Source: Bryum argenteum (Eukaryota > Streptophyta > Bryopsida > Bryales > Bryaceae). Taken from it: 64,000 nucleotides of DNA. Positions 14,601 to 26,700 of this stretch are shown piece after piece. The translations under genes were made by a program, and so were the position numbers. The stretch is from positions 12,979,013 to 13,043,012 of the forward strand of contig CM073324.1 in the NCBI GenBank assembly GCA_037043015.1, read 5' to 3'. The stretch's first letter is position 1. Each line of letters opens with the position of its first letter. Below the pieces are notes generated by a model that did no database searches, had not been told where the DNA came from, and saw nothing but the letters and a program-made list of their open reading frames with translations.

Positions 14601-15019
14601 GCACGATACGTTCTGCAGATGATATAGTGTGAAATTCAAACGAAAGGATTGGAACTTGCTACGCCATCTCAATCAGATTCTAAGATTCATTAGCTCGTGA
14701 AAGTCGACTAACCCATTTTCCACCTGTAATAGTGGAGAGCTAGCGGACTGTTGGATTGGTGCATATCGCACTTTCGGTGACCCAAGTGCATTGGTGGAAA
14801 TGAGTGTGTACGGTATTATGACAACAGTATCCGGAAGATCAACTCGTGTGGTTGTTGATGTTTGTGTAGTTGGTGCGGAAAGTGCACGCGCTGCTATCGG
14901 AGCACTCGAAGACGCTTCGTGATCAATCAGGTGAAGTCCTGCCTCAGAAGATGTCGACAACAGAAAAGGAGCCGCTGGGATCATTCTATTCGCCTGCATG
15001 GCCGCATGTTCAAGGATGA
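11675..15019 (+). CDS. NOG1-like (TRAFAC) GTPase with predicted organelle transit peptide
   Basis: GTP-binding protein of the NOG/OBG group, probably a ribosome-assembly factor in chloroplast or mitochondrion. Fourteen exons close in phase: 11675-11804, 11877-12013, 12089-12203, 12618-12682, 12764-12877, 13037-13111, 13203-13241, 13346-13417, 13511-13624, 13805-13876, 13985-14021, 14103-14215, 14290-14475, 14870-15019 (1419 nt, 472 aa). The N-terminus is rich in Arg, Ser, Thr and Leu and lacks acids, like a transit peptide. Residues ~60-245 are the helical NOG N-domain (IQNAAKRERNRGAKQLDAFT, SKREAEERLEEGITKLE). The G domain has G1 GAPNVGKSS (268-276), G3 DTPG (314-317) and a G4-like SKAD (382-385) in place of NKxD. 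The segment ERNNIEKLTLAALEHLPTAV and the SKAD variant recall the plastid NOG1-like protein PDE318 of Arabidopsis, from memory. A microexon between 12877 and 13037 is not excluded, and the last exon is the least certain. Confidence 0.88.
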
Positions 15020-15383
15020 TCAAAACGCTCTTGGATTGCCACTATGTCCACGCACCATTTGTTGAGCGTCTCGTTCTGCAGGTGTGTCTAGATCGAATGG
15101 CAGAAGCGAAGGAATAGGTACACGAGTGGACTGTGTGGCGAGACAAAGATTGATAGCTGGCTAGACTGGAGAAGCAGCAAAGCAGCAGTAGTTATGGAGC
15201 TTTGATGGTTATCCGCGGGTTTCTATATAAATATCAAATTAATCACTGACTGATCAGCGTTGCGGCTAAGCATGCACCGGATTAACGCCCGGTAGTTGCC
15301 GATGTAATGTCGGCGGTCAGTCGTGTCGGTGGGTCGTCGTCGGTTCGAGTCGTCGTGTCGTCGGTCGTCGGTATGCTTGGTGT
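15020..15383. other. 3' flank of the GTPase gene
   Basis: Probably 3' UTR plus spacer. TG- and GTCGGT-rich sequence from about 15300 ('gtcggtgggtcgtcgtcggt') grades into the minisatellite. No gene seen. Confidence 0.35.
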
Positions 15384-15660
15384 GGTCCGGTGCTTGGGTC
15401 CGGTGCTTGGGTCCGGTGCTTGGGTCCGGTGCTTGGGTCCGGTGCTTGGGTCCGGTGCTTGGGTCCGGTGCTTGGGTCGTGTGCTTGGGTCGTGTGCTTG
15501 GGTCGTCGTGTGTGCTTGGGTCGTCGTGTGTGCTTGGGTCGTCGTGTGTGCTTGGGTCGTGTGTTTGGTTGGTTTGGTTTTGTACTTGGGTTGTGTGCTT
15601 GGTTTGGTTTTGTACTTGGGTTGTATGCTTGATTTGGTTCAAGGTTGGGGTGGTGGGGTT
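15384..15660. repeat. 13-bp minisatellite (CTTGGGTCCGGTG) with variant units
   Basis: About seven perfect tandem copies of the 13-mer CTTGGGTCCGGTG run from about 15390 to 15475. They are followed by units changed to CTTGGGTCGTGTG, then by three ~18-bp units of the type CTTGGGTCGTCGTGTGTG, then by looser CTTGGTTTGGTTTTGTA units. Because 13 is not a multiple of three, all frames stay open on both strands; these are artefacts, not genes. The array starts about 365 bp past the GTPase stop codon. Confidence 0.95.
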
Positions 15661-16200
15661 GCTTTGGTTTGGTTCTATGCTTAGGGAGTGTGATTGATGT
15701 GGTCCATTGCTTGGTTTGATCTTAGGGCCACTTTATATTAGGGCCCATTTGGAGTTGAGCCCACTTGGACTTGAAGTGGGCCTTAACTTTAGCTCTACTT
15801 TACAAAGTGGGTCATGGAGTGGACCTTGTAATATAAAGTCCTTAGGCTCACTTGGAGGGCCCAAATTGAAAATTCTAAACAGAGATATAGATAAAAGATG
15901 CTTGGGTCGCATACTTGGTGTGGATCGTTGCTTGGTTTTATCCTTAGCTTGGGTAGTGTACTTGGTGTGTGTACTTAGTGTGGCCCGTTGCTTGGTTTGA
16001 TACTTAGCTTGGGTTGTGTACTTAGTGTGGTCTATTGCTTGATTGGGTCGTGTACTTGGTCTGTTGTTTGGGTTGTGTACTTGGGTTTAGTGCTCCATAC
16101 TTGAGCTTATATACTTGGTCCCATGCTTGGATTTGGTATTTGGTATGGTGCTCGGGTTGTGCATTGAGGTCGGTCTAGACAAGCAACAATTGTGCTTTTA
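15661..16200. repeat. Degenerate continuation of the CTTGG minisatellite
   Basis: The word CTTGG(G/T)T recurs irregularly (for example at 15900, 15914, 15930, 15947, 15959 and repeatedly to about 16150), mixed with TGTGTACTTGG and TTGCTTGG. It looks like an aged arm of the same tandem array. A 15720-15870 segment with 'gggccca'/'gggccc' words interrupts it. Confidence 0.6.
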
Positions 16201-16739
16201 GGTGTGCTAGCTTGTTGCACATACATACAAATGATTTTAATACACTATCCTTGTTTAGGAGTTGTAATTTTTAAAGGTATGCCAATGTACTAAGAATTGT
16301 ATAATTGAGTACAATGTGTGAGACTTTGGTGTACAATTGGCGATCTTCTCTATTATTGACAATATACTCCTTACAATCTTGCTGTTTGATTTATCTTATT
16401 AGTAAAATACATTCCATCTTTCTCTGCACCTCAGTTTAGAGTTATGTGATTTACTTTGTAATAACAATAATAAATATGATACAAACTCTATCTATATATT
16501 ATAAATTTGATAAGATGTCTCATTTATTCTTGAGAAGTCAACCTCTCACCTACGAGATTGTTCATGCACATTGCAATATAAACATGCTTCCGTCAAAAAA
16601 AAATCTATTATTGAGAAATGAGACAATCTATCAACTTTACAACATGGGATAGAAAGTAAGTTTCATGGGATGATTAGTGGAAGATTTAACATTAGATAAG
16701 ACTTTCTACAAAATGGGTATCAATCATGTCGTCATAATA

Positions 16740-17067
16740 GAGAAATCTGCCATATTTGGACCCTAGTTGGTCCCCAATCCATCGTTTCGTGCCCAGTTTT
16801 CAGTTATCCGCTAAGTAGAACAAACTCCAGACAAAATGCACCAAACTTGAGGCCAAATCACTCGGTCTTCTGCGCATCACCTTGCGGACTGGGCACCAAG
16901 TTGAACTAGGGACCAAACTCATAAAACCATCAAAATCATGCATTTTTGAATTTAGTCCCCAGCTTGATCTTGGAGTAAACATATGGTGCCCAGTTTGACG
17001 TTCAGTCTCCAGTCCGACCAAAACTAGGTGTTTTGGACCCTAGTCCATCGTACTTAGCAGATTTCTC
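16740..17067. mobile_element. Type K MITE with TA target duplication
   Basis: The left end is GAGAAATCTGC at 16740 and the right end GCAGATTTCTC, finishing at 17067. These are exact 11-bp inverted repeats flanked by TA on both sides. Just inside, 'ggaccctagt' (left) and 'ggaccctagtcc' (right) are a further shared word. The element is 328 bp with no coding capacity. TA flanks suggest a Tc1/mariner-type mobiliser. Confidence 0.7.
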
Positions 17068-17079
17068 TAATATAATTAT

Positions 17080-17390
17080 AGAAAAGTGGCCAAAATGGCG
17101 CAATTTTCAGCAGGTAAAATCTACGGGAATGGTAATAGTGCAAGCAATTTTTGTGCGAGGGGGACATTAGTGAAAACCTAAGCAAGTGGAATCATAATTT
17201 TTTTGGACTCTTCTATAGTGAGTTATGACTTTTTATGGTTGGAAATATAGGTGTTCCTAAAATGGTACCATAAAGAGATGCCCTATAATGTGTGCAGTGA
17301 GTACATGGTACTGTTGTATGGAGAACCTTCATTGTGAGACCTGCTTCATTTTAGAGCACTCTCCTATACAGCGAAGTATGCTTCAAACAA
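17080..17390 (-). repeat. Dispersed repeat F, copy 1 (inverted)
   Basis: Read on the minus strand this matches 31850-32170. Shared words include 'caaaatggcgcaatttt' (17092), 'gcaagcaatttttgtgc' (17140), 'ggacacctatatttcc'-like text (17245) and 'gtacatggtactgttgta' (17302). Further copies are at 44205-44480 and 57925-58215. No protein and no clear termini were found. It tends to abut TTAA elements (F2 follows C1, F3 follows D2), so it could be the interior of larger, older members. Confidence 0.6.
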
Positions 17391-18137
17391 AATCGAAACT
17401 TTGACGAGATAGAATGGATTCAGGATACCAACGAGTGATCTAAGTAAATCTGATAGCTGTTCTAAAAAAGGTTGAAGTTTCTTTTTGAGATGTTCTGAGT
17501 ATTCAATCTGGAATTGAGTGTCATGGTCTTTTTTCATTGAGTACTAATGAATATACTGATAATTCGAAGGATATATCAGATGTGCAATGAAATTACTCCT
17601 TTCAGTACAAGCATAGTCTATGTGGGGTGGAAATAGGTGTACTTTAAATGAGAACAAAATAAGTTCGCACATAGGAATATGAGTGAAAATTTTAATGAAT
17701 GAAACAACGCCAAATAATGTTGCGGCCTCAAATCTGCCTAAACATGTGCCAAAAAAACTAGTATGACAAAATGTCCAGTGATCTGAATGAGCTCACTAGA
17801 AGGGTATGAAATTCAAATGCCTGCAAATGCGATATCAGGCGCCTCCCGACGTATTTGCAGCAACCGGTTTTCAATACTCGATAACACAGGTTTGTACCTA
17901 AAATTACACCCACATCCCCTTTTTTAGAAAGACAATTAATCCCATATCCCTAATAAAATGACTTGCAAGAGTATGCCCAGATAATCAATTAACGATCTTA
18001 CAATGCTACTCTACCTACACCGGTATATCACAAGCATAAAAATATTGGATTCTGCATGTTTCAGAACACACATTCTACTCTTTCGAACCACTAATCAGTC
18101 CTTTCTCTGGAAGACAACAAATAGTATGGTAGAGTAC
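17391..18137. other. Spacer with no gene recognised
   Basis: AT-rich sequence between repeat F and the end of the coiled-coil gene. The right part probably contains that gene's 3' UTR (transcribed leftward). No conserved reading frame or RNA gene seen. Confidence 0.35.
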
Positions 18138-21100
18138 TCACAGACTGCTGAGACTTGTCAAAGCATGAAGCGCACGATTAAGGTCAGCCGACTGCTGAAA
18201 TATTTGTGCACTCAATTCCTCTGATCGTGCCAATGCCTTGGCCAACTCAACCTGAGAAACAGAATTAGTACATGAGGCTTTCTTTAGTTAGAAACAATGA
18301 TGCAAATTTGATAGGAGTAGCAGAAGATCGAACATAGAGATCTCAACGTATAGAGAACATATAGATCACAATGTCGTGTGTTACGCGAACATGTTATTCT
18401 TGCGCTCCAAAAACTCCTGAAAGAACAAGAATAAACTCATTCCTATTACCTTCAGTTTCGTCCTCTCAGTCTGCCAGCTCTCTGGGGCGGTTCCGTCGCG
18501 AGGAACCTCAACTCCAGCACCCAATGATTCACTCTCAGTACCATTGCTCATAGAGGAAGTCTCTAGACGTAACTGATTCAACATTGTTCGCAGTTCAGAA
18601 TTTTGCTGAATACAGTCTTGCACCTGAACAGTCGAAACAATTTATTAGAGAAGTCTTTCTCTGTGCAGAATGAACTCTTTACCGATAGATCTCAAGATTA
18701 TAATTAAATCACAAGCAACAGCTTCAAATATTGAGAAATCTATAGAAGTGCTTATCCAATATTTGCTACAGTAATACAAGAATGATCATAGAGAGGTGAG
18801 TTTACATGGCTCTCCTATGACATGCTAAAAATGTTTGATATAACACCCTTTTGATTTGCAGCTACTTCTTAGAGGTTAATTCACCCTTCTCTGCACATGC
18901 TGTTAGGTTGGGGCTATGAGCTTCTTGCAAGCTTGACAAACTAGACCTGCTGTAAGAACCTTCAGCAAAATTACAAAAACCGTTTTCTATGAATGAAATT
19001 TATTGCTTACCTGAGCCTCCCACCGTGCAGCGAATTCAGTGGCCTCCTTCACGTTTCCTCGTAACCCTTCGTTCTCGACAAATAATCTTTCTATCTCTAG
19101 GGATTGTTTGTCTATCTGTAAACATTCAGCCTTCCACATGCTTAGGATCGAACAGCTGAACATGGAAGTCTTCACATGACTTCACATAACCTCTAAAGAT
19201 CTACCAAGAGTGCTTGAAGTGCCCAATGGTTCAAATACAGAATTGTTTGCATGTATCTGGTAAGATGACCCAAAGATTTCCGACAGTACCTCGGCAAGTA
19301 GTGTCTGACGACCATTTTCTTGACGCTCAACCATAGATGCCAGCTCCCGAAGTTTGCTTTCGGCAATGGCTTTCTCTTCCTATGAAATGAAAGAGACGAT
19401 GGTCATCGAAGAATCTCAGCATCAGAAAATAAGTAACGTCAACATAAGAGGAACTGCGGAACAACTAACTTTCGAATTTCTCCGAGTAGGTGACACTGAA
19501 AAAGGATATGTGAAGTCATGATGCGGGAGCAGTAGATACCTTGGTTTTTTCATCAGCCAACGTTTTATCAGCAGACGGCAACTGCCCGTCAGAAGGCAAA
19601 TCAACCTGCAATTGAGATATATGGAAACACATTAATGTTGCTCTCACCACAGTGTGGTAGCTTAAGCGATGTCTATAAAGGAACACACTGGATGTGGCTA
19701 ACCATGTTGCTCATATGGAGCTACATACTTTTGATGTTGCCGAGTCTGCTAGTGGTGCTTCAGTAAATGGAACAGTGACACTGGTGCGACTTGGCTTGGG
19801 TGCTTCCAGTTCTGCATCTCAAGACCAAATTTATTAACCTGAGTACCATGAGCAATAATTCAACAACTAGGGAACCTAATGCACATCCACATTCGTTTGA
19901 CCTGCGAGCCATGAACATTGATGGCGATAAAAAGAGATGACTAAAGAATAATGAGGTGACGGAATAGGACAAAAAGATGACGCTTAGTAAGTGAGCAAGT
20001 TGGTTCAAAACAAAAGATTGCATGTGCTTTTACTTGTTTGATACTTCTGTCAATTTTCTGGAGTAAAAAGCCCCTCCAGAGGTTGGACTGTATCCAGCTA
20101 TGATGAAACTCACCAGCAAGTTTATTGCTCATTATCAGAAGCTCATTTTGGAGCTCTTGATTGTGAGAATGTATGCTGGCAGACCTTTGGCGTTCCATTG
20201 ATGCCCTCTGCTGCTCTTGCTGGAGCCTCAACATCATGTCCTGATGAAAAGCACAACAACATTACTGTAAGAGAACACTAGGTTCTTACTGGCGGAAGAC
20301 CAATGCAATTTGAGAGAATGCACTAACATGATAATTGCACATTGCGGAAGTTAAAATAAGAGTTCGAGTGATAAGCCAAGAATGTTTGACAGTAACATGA
20401 TATTACCACGAACACGCTTAGAAACTCAACATTCGGAAACGCTCGAATGCGGCAGACTATTGGATAGGTGACAGCCATAAAAACCACTCAGGGGGAACAT
20501 GTGAACAGGGAAAAATAAAAGAGCACAAAAATACATTTGTGTAATTGCAACCTGAAGCTCCTTCTGAAGGGTATTGTTTTGTTGCTCTGTAACACGCAGC
20601 TGATCCATCATAGTCCCCAGGCTCTCAGACTGATCGTCATTGGCCTGGAGCATCTTGATTTCGGCCCTCACGGCGGCTGCGTCCTCTTCTGCCTGGAAGT
20701 GGTCATTAGGAATCACCAAAAACTTAGTGATAACAGAGCACCAATACACCTTTCAAAGTATCCCAATACTCAACCTGACACTAAACAATACAAAAGTATT
20801 CTCAATGCAGGAGAGTTGAAAAAGTTGACCAATCGACGCCAGCACTGAATACGCTGAACAGGATAACTAAAAGCTCAGCAGTGCCCAATATGCTCATCGT
20901 GTTGCAGACTATAAATCATCCAGATCTAGGACATTAAGTGCCTCTTACCTTATATTGCTCTTCCTCAGCCTCTTGCAGTCTTCTCTTCATCAGGCGTAGC
21001 TGGGCGACCATGTCTTCCTGCTCTGGCCAAGTCTCAAACCTTCAGTATATACGTATGACAAATGCAAGGAAGAATAGGAACAATATTGCTTCGAAGAAAC

Positions 21101-22554
21101 GAACTGCCTAAAATCACCACTTACTCGTGATATGAATGCAGCATCCCGCTCCATGGAGATTGTGTCCAGAGATTTTCGTAGCATGGCCACGGTTTTCTCG
21201 TCCTGCAGATTCAAAATGCAGGAGTTGAATCAACTCACAAGTCCACATATACTTTTCAAGTATCATGAAGTCATCAAGCTGCTCTTAATCACTTTATCAA
21301 CCATCCGTTTTATGAAAGGAATGTATCATGAAATGAACTCGAAACCTGAAGACTTCATAAGTCTTAGCTGGATCAAAGCATCATCTGATGCTTATGATTC
21401 TATGAGAAACCACTTTCTTCCACCCACGAACCAACATTCTATCCATCAAAAGAAGGCGAGTCATGCACATACTTGAGAAACTTGACCACGAGCTCTATCA
21501 AGGTCAATCTGAAGGCTCTCAGCTTTCACAGATGCCTCTTCCTTTTGTCTTCGTAACAAATCCCTTTCTGCTTCCACTTGTTGCAGCTGCACAGCAAAAA
21601 CCAAAAGTCAAAAAGGTGCCTAATGACCAAGATCATCCTCCATAGAACCTCCAGCATGTGGGCACAGTTATGAAGGCCCACAATGAGGGATCCGACTGCA
21701 CACCGTGATTTTCCAGTGAAGTATGAGAGTATAAACAAAATCTGGAAATTCACTGTCCATAATAGTCAAAAGGTACCTCTAGGTCGCCATAAAATGCATC
21801 ACATTGAGGTCACTCATCAACTGTGGCCAATCTTATGTCAAGACTCTGTTAGAACACGCCCTTTAAGACGATTACAATTACAACCCGACGTAAAAGAAAG
21901 GAAACAGTTGACAACGCTCCTAAGTTTTCACTTGTTCACTAACCATTCTTGAGTGTAAGATTTTGCACGCCCTACAGTAGATGACCGCACAGGATCTTCT
22001 ACCTCATAACATACGGAGTTTCAGCAGAAATGCTCTGCGGTTTAAAGAATGACACGATCATATACGAACCTTTTCCTCCAGGGTTTGCAATCGAGTCGTC
22101 ATAGCTTCCAGCTCCCCACCTTAAAGCATTCACATTCATCAGTCTGAATGTCCTCATGAAGTGGCCACATTCACTATACCGAAATCACAACATCGTAAAA
22201 AAACTCCTGTCAACATGAATGCAGTTCAGGATGCGAACAAAGCTCCCATGCCACAAATCGATTACAATGTAGGAACCAATTTCCATCATACATCACAAGA
22301 AGATGAATCAACCACCTGACAACGCAGCTGCTTTCTTGCGACGTAAATCCTCAAGCTGCACAGACACAGCCCCGCACGTTATAAAGATTGCTTATACAAG
22401 ATTCCGGGATAAACGAGTCAATTGAAGCTCAAAAATTTATCAAACAGAGTCGAATCTCATCTATCAATATGAAGCACAAAATACGGACACTCGCAATCAA
22501 TGTCCGATGATCTCATGTTACCTTCTGCCGCCCTTTCAAAGACGGCGCGTCCAT
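18138..22554 (-). CDS. Uncharacterised plant coiled-coil protein
   Basis: Fourteen minus-strand exons, in order of translation: 22522-22554, 22316-22355, 22070-22119, 21473-21586, 21125-21202, 20949-21020, 20552-20692, 20114-20240, 19729-19811, 19540-19605, 19290-19379, 19011-19115, 18450-18623, 18138-18251. They close in phase at 1287 nt (428 aa). The protein begins MDAPSLKGRQK, LEDLRRKKAAALSG and is then almost entirely heptad-like charged helix (QQVEAERDLLRRQKEEA, DEKTVAMLRKSLDTISMERD, QEDMVAQLRLMKRRLQEAEE, IDKQSLEIERLFVENEGLR). A Ser/Pro/Thr-rich break (about 230-275) lies between two coiled-coil blocks. There is no signal peptide or membrane segment. I have seen similar sequences in plants as conserved proteins of unknown function, but I cannot name the family. 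The stop codon overlaps a good donor (CT|GTGAGT at about 18140), so an alternative longer C-terminus is possible. Probably a structural or tethering protein; the function is not inferred further. Confidence 0.85.
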
Positions 22555-23147
22555 CGAAAAAGTAGTGTCGTCTTCAATCTACTGGATTAGATGGCTTGCT
22601 CCAAAACGTCCTTGGCGATCACAGATTCGATCCGAAAGCTCAAAGTCAACCCAATGCTTGACCTTAAGAGTTGTACTCATCACTCGATTATTCTATCAAA
22701 TTTGCAAGGATTGGCAGGTCAGCGCGCAAAATTTGCCAAAAGCACAAACGATGTTCGCATTAGGGTTTGGAGCTGGTCATTCGAGCTCATGACCTGCGCA
22801 CATGCGTGCTCTGCCTGGCGAAAGCCGCTCGGACCCGTCCGCGGCAGGCTAAACGCGGTAACTCGCGACCGCGCTGCCGCTCAGTTCCACCCTCAGTTGC
22901 CCGGGTTACACTTCGTGGCAGCTACGAAGAGGATGAGTCTTGTGAATCTTTGGATGGATGATCATTCCCAAACCTAGATCGCTCCCACCTCCCCCATCGC
23001 GCAGAAGCAGCCATGCCTTCGACGCAGCATCAGAAGCAGCTTGGGCCTTCGCATCTACTTTTTGACGCAAAATTCCTTCGCCGGCGGTGATGAAATTTTG
23101 ATTTTTAGGGTTTTGTGGATGAGAAGCTCGTATTGTACTCTGGGTGA
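22555..23147. promoter_or_regulatory. Divergent promoter region between the coiled-coil gene and ValRS
   Basis: The two genes are transcribed away from each other, with about 0.6-1.2 kb between the first certain codons. The middle (22740-22920) is clearly more GC-rich than the surrounding introns ('gacctgcgcacatgcgtgc', 'cgctcggacccgtccgcggc'), as expected for a bidirectional housekeeping promoter. No TATA box can be assigned in either direction. Confidence 0.45.
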
Positions 23148-23622
23148 ATGCAGCTTTGTAGCCACAACGCGGTGAATGCAGCTTTCTTAGATTACTCACC
23201 TCATGAGTGTACTCAATTTGCAGGACTTCTACTTTGCGCTAAGTCTCCAGCTGCTAAGTCACGTCTCGCAGCTGATTTAGCGGCAGGGACATCTGCGAGC
23301 ATCGGCAAGTGAGCTTCAACTCTCTTGGGACTAATCTGTTAGATTGTGGACTGCACATGCTTCAACCAAGTGTACGTTGGTTTTTAGACATGTATTTCTT
23401 TGGAACACTTTTTTGTCCACCAAGTGACAAATTTTGGGAGTCTTGAATTGTTTTTTTTGCCAAATGTGACGTATGTGTATAGTTATCTATAATTTAGGGC
23501 TACGACGTGAAGCTTCTACGGCTCTTTGCAGGTTTATGCACTCTCTTCTTCCGGCTCACGCATTGTTGCTGTCTGGCCAGGTCGTGGCAGCGATGGCGCA
23601 CACGGATTCCACGAATTTCAAG
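23148..23622 (+). other. Possible upstream (targeting) exons of the ValRS gene
   Basis: An open frame begins at ATG 23148, directly after an in-frame TGA, and runs to a donor at 23309 (AA|GTGAGC). It joins in phase to an acceptor before 23532 and runs on through in-frame ATGs at 23536 and 23593 to a donor after 23622 (AAG|GTAATC). The joined peptide is rich in Ala, Ser and Leu (KSPAAKSRLAADLAAGTSAS, HSLLPAHALLLSG) with few acids, like a transit peptide. However, it ends in phase 0 and no acceptor before the ValRS body keeps that phase. In another frame exon 23532-23622 does join in phase (…EFQ|GADKWK) but has no ATG. It is therefore either 5' UTR or part of an alternative transcript I have not resolved. 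Confidence 0.35.
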
Positions 23623-23743
23623 GTAATCGATTTTGCATCTCGCATTCTGCCCTATTGTTTTAGGTTAATTCTCATCGGAATTGAGTTCCTAGCTCGGGGC
23701 ATGGCATGAGTGCTGGTGGATTTTGCGGATTTCTTGAAGCGCA

Positions 23744-26700
23744 ATGGTATCGTTTGGAGGAGCTGATAAGTGGAAATTTAAACTTCAGGAGGAAGTAAAG
23801 GTCGTGAAGGAAGAGCAGGAACAGATGGACGTGAAGGACGAGAAGGATGAGGAGAAAGAGAGGAAGAAAAAAGAAAAGGCAAGAGAGAAGGAGCTGAAGA
23901 AGCTGAAAGCAGCGCAGAAAGCAGAAGCGGCCAAAGCTCCTGCGCCTCCGTCGAAGAAATCGGAACAGAAAGCTAAGAAGGCTGCTGCTGCTGTTGATGA
24001 TGCCGATGCTGTGGATCCCCCGACTACACCGGGGGAGAAGAAGCGTCTTGCTCCTGAAATGGCCAAAACTTATAAGCCTAAAGCTGTGGAGGCGTCTTGG
24101 TACGAGTGGTGGGAAAAGTCGGGGTACTTTGTCGCTGATCCTCACAGCAAGAAACCTCCTTTCGTAATTGTGAGTGTCCTAAAACCTAAGAGATGTTATA
24201 TTGCAAGTACTTCAGATTCAATTTCAGCATGTTGTGATTATAAGTAAGCCTAATCTTGAACTTGCCGATGGATAGGTTGTGCCTCCTCCCAATGTAACAG
24301 GAGCGTTGCACATTGGTCACGGTCTGACGGGAGCCGTGGAGGTCTGATTCATTATTCCCTTTTGTTGCATTACTCGTTTCGTAATGCACCTCATCTATTC
24401 CAGGATTGTTCATTTCAGGTGACTTTGCGGGATTGACTTTTAGGTTTGAGTTGCTCGTATTTGATATTTTAGTGTTTCTTTTTGATACGCTTCTGCAGGA
24501 TCTTATTATAAGATGGCGACGGATGAGCGGCTACAATACCTTGTGGGTGCCGGGTGTCGACCATGCGGGCATTGCAACCCAGGTAAGTTTTGCTCACAGA
24601 ATTGAACCATATGCACACCATTCTTAGCATTTGTGTAGTGGTTGATCCTTTGCGCTGATTTTTGGTGCAGGTGGTAGTCGAGAAGACTCTTATGAAGGAG
24701 AGAAAGCAAACGCGTCATGACTTGGGAAGGGAAAAATTTGTTGCTGAGGTGCAGATCTCTCCCTCATTCTTGTGTAGTTAGGTCAACTGAACTGCCTTTG
24801 TTCACCCCCTAAATTTGCTTTTTGATCTGTTACTGCCGTTTGCCTCCCATGATCATCATTTTCTTTCGTGATTCAGGTTCACAAGTGGAAAGACCAGTAC
24901 GGTGGTCAAATTTGCAGGCAGTATCGCCGTCTTGGAGCATCCCTCGACTGGTCTCGTGAGGTACGTTACTATTCTGAACCCTCACCCTACTGCTGGCTCA
25001 CTTTTTGGTAACTGGCCACGTTCGCAATTGTTTATTACTCATGATCCAGTTGGGATGATCGCAAAATGCAGTGTTTCACCTTAGACGAGAAGCGGTCACA
25101 GGCAGTAACGGAAGCGTTTGTCCGGCTATACAAAGAGAAACTTATCTACAGGTTTGTTCCTTGTACGCACGGTGCTACTTTATTGTTAAAAAATTCTCGA
25201 AGTCCTCGAAGTAATCACAAACTTCAATCTTCTTCGAAGGCATATTTTCTGTTTGTCGTAGATTCATATACGTAAAATGTCTATCGTTTTATGTTATCCC
25301 CACTTAATCCCATACCATGGTGTCCAGCTATTTGTTTGTACTTCTATTGTTGTCAATTTTCAATGCTCGTGTATTCTCGATGCTCCCGACACTTGACTCG
25401 CTTGTTGGTCGATCGGTTGAACAGGGATAATCGTCTTGGAAACTGGGATTGTGTTCTTAGAACGGCAATTTCAGATATTGAGGTATTGAATTTCTGTTAA
25501 ACATTAGTTCTACTGCAAACGTTGTAGCATTTTTAACTATGGAAGCCTTATGTCGAACATGAAGTTATTCTGTAGTTTGAATTGCTTTCTATCTGGATCT
25601 CGCTCCTTCTGAGCCATCTTTGTTGATTTATCAGGACCGGATACTGATGGCACCCGTGATATCATTTCCGAGCTTGTCGAGCCCTATATTGAGAACTGTT
25701 GCTCTTTGCAGAATTTCTATTGATTTCACTTTGCTCTACAGGTGGACTATGAGGATATTAAGGGTCGCACCTTGAGACGTGTGCCTGGTTATGATAACCC
25801 TGTAGAGTTTGGGGCAATCACTTCATTTGCCTATCCACTTGAAGAAGGAGGTGAAATCGTGGTGGCCACCACAAGACCTGAAACCATGCTTGGTGACACA
25901 GCAGTGGCTGTACACCCTGAAGACCCACGCTATAAGCACCTACATGGAAAGTTTGTGATTCACCCTTTCCAAAATCGGAAGATTCCGATTGTATGCGACG
26001 CCGAATTAGTGGACATGGCCTTCGGCACTGGAGCTGTGAAGGTTCGTCTCCAGTACACTATCTTTGATTATCGTGTTTTTTTTTTCACCACTGAATTGCA
26101 CTTCTGGTCAGAGTTGTGAAGTGATCACGTACTGGGCCGTCCCCTCCAAGTCCGAAGCTCATATTTGCGTTCAAACCTATGCAAGCTGATAGTTACTGTG
26201 CCCTGTACTCCATATGTAAATAGAGGTGGTTCAGATGTTTTAATTCCACGGAAAAAATCATCAGATCTACAGCTGGTGTGTGTTTCGAATTGTGTATCAC
26301 TGAAGTGCTCGTTATGGAGATAGTGACTTCATACTGTAAAACTCACTAATGTAGTCCGTTCTGTGATTTGGCTTTCCAGATTACTCCAGCCCATGACCCG
26401 AATGATTTTGCGGTTGGAAAGCGCCACAACCTTGAGTTCATCAACATTTTCACAGATGATGGATTGATCAACAGCAATGGTGGCAAGCCCTATGCTGGCA
26501 TGAAACGCTTTGACGCTCGAGTGGCAGTTGTGAAGGACTTGGGGAGCAAGGTACGTAATAAGTTATCATATATCGGTAAAACCAAACAGCTGTACGGGAT
26601 GTATCTTTTGACGCTTTTGCTGTCTTTGGAAGAATGGTTTTAGTCCAGCCGATGAAGTTTCTGGTAATTGCTACTCGCGAGGGCAGTCAGGATGCAGATA

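Noticed and set aside
15223-15697. Overlapping open frames of 80-139 codons on both strands
   Set aside because: They arise from the 13- and 18-bp tandem repeats, which contain no stop codon in any frame. The predicted peptides are pure repeats.
23672-24145. 157-codon Leu/Arg/Phe-rich minus-strand frame
   Set aside because: It is the complement of the Lys/Glu/Ala-rich ValRS N-terminus; such shadows are expected.
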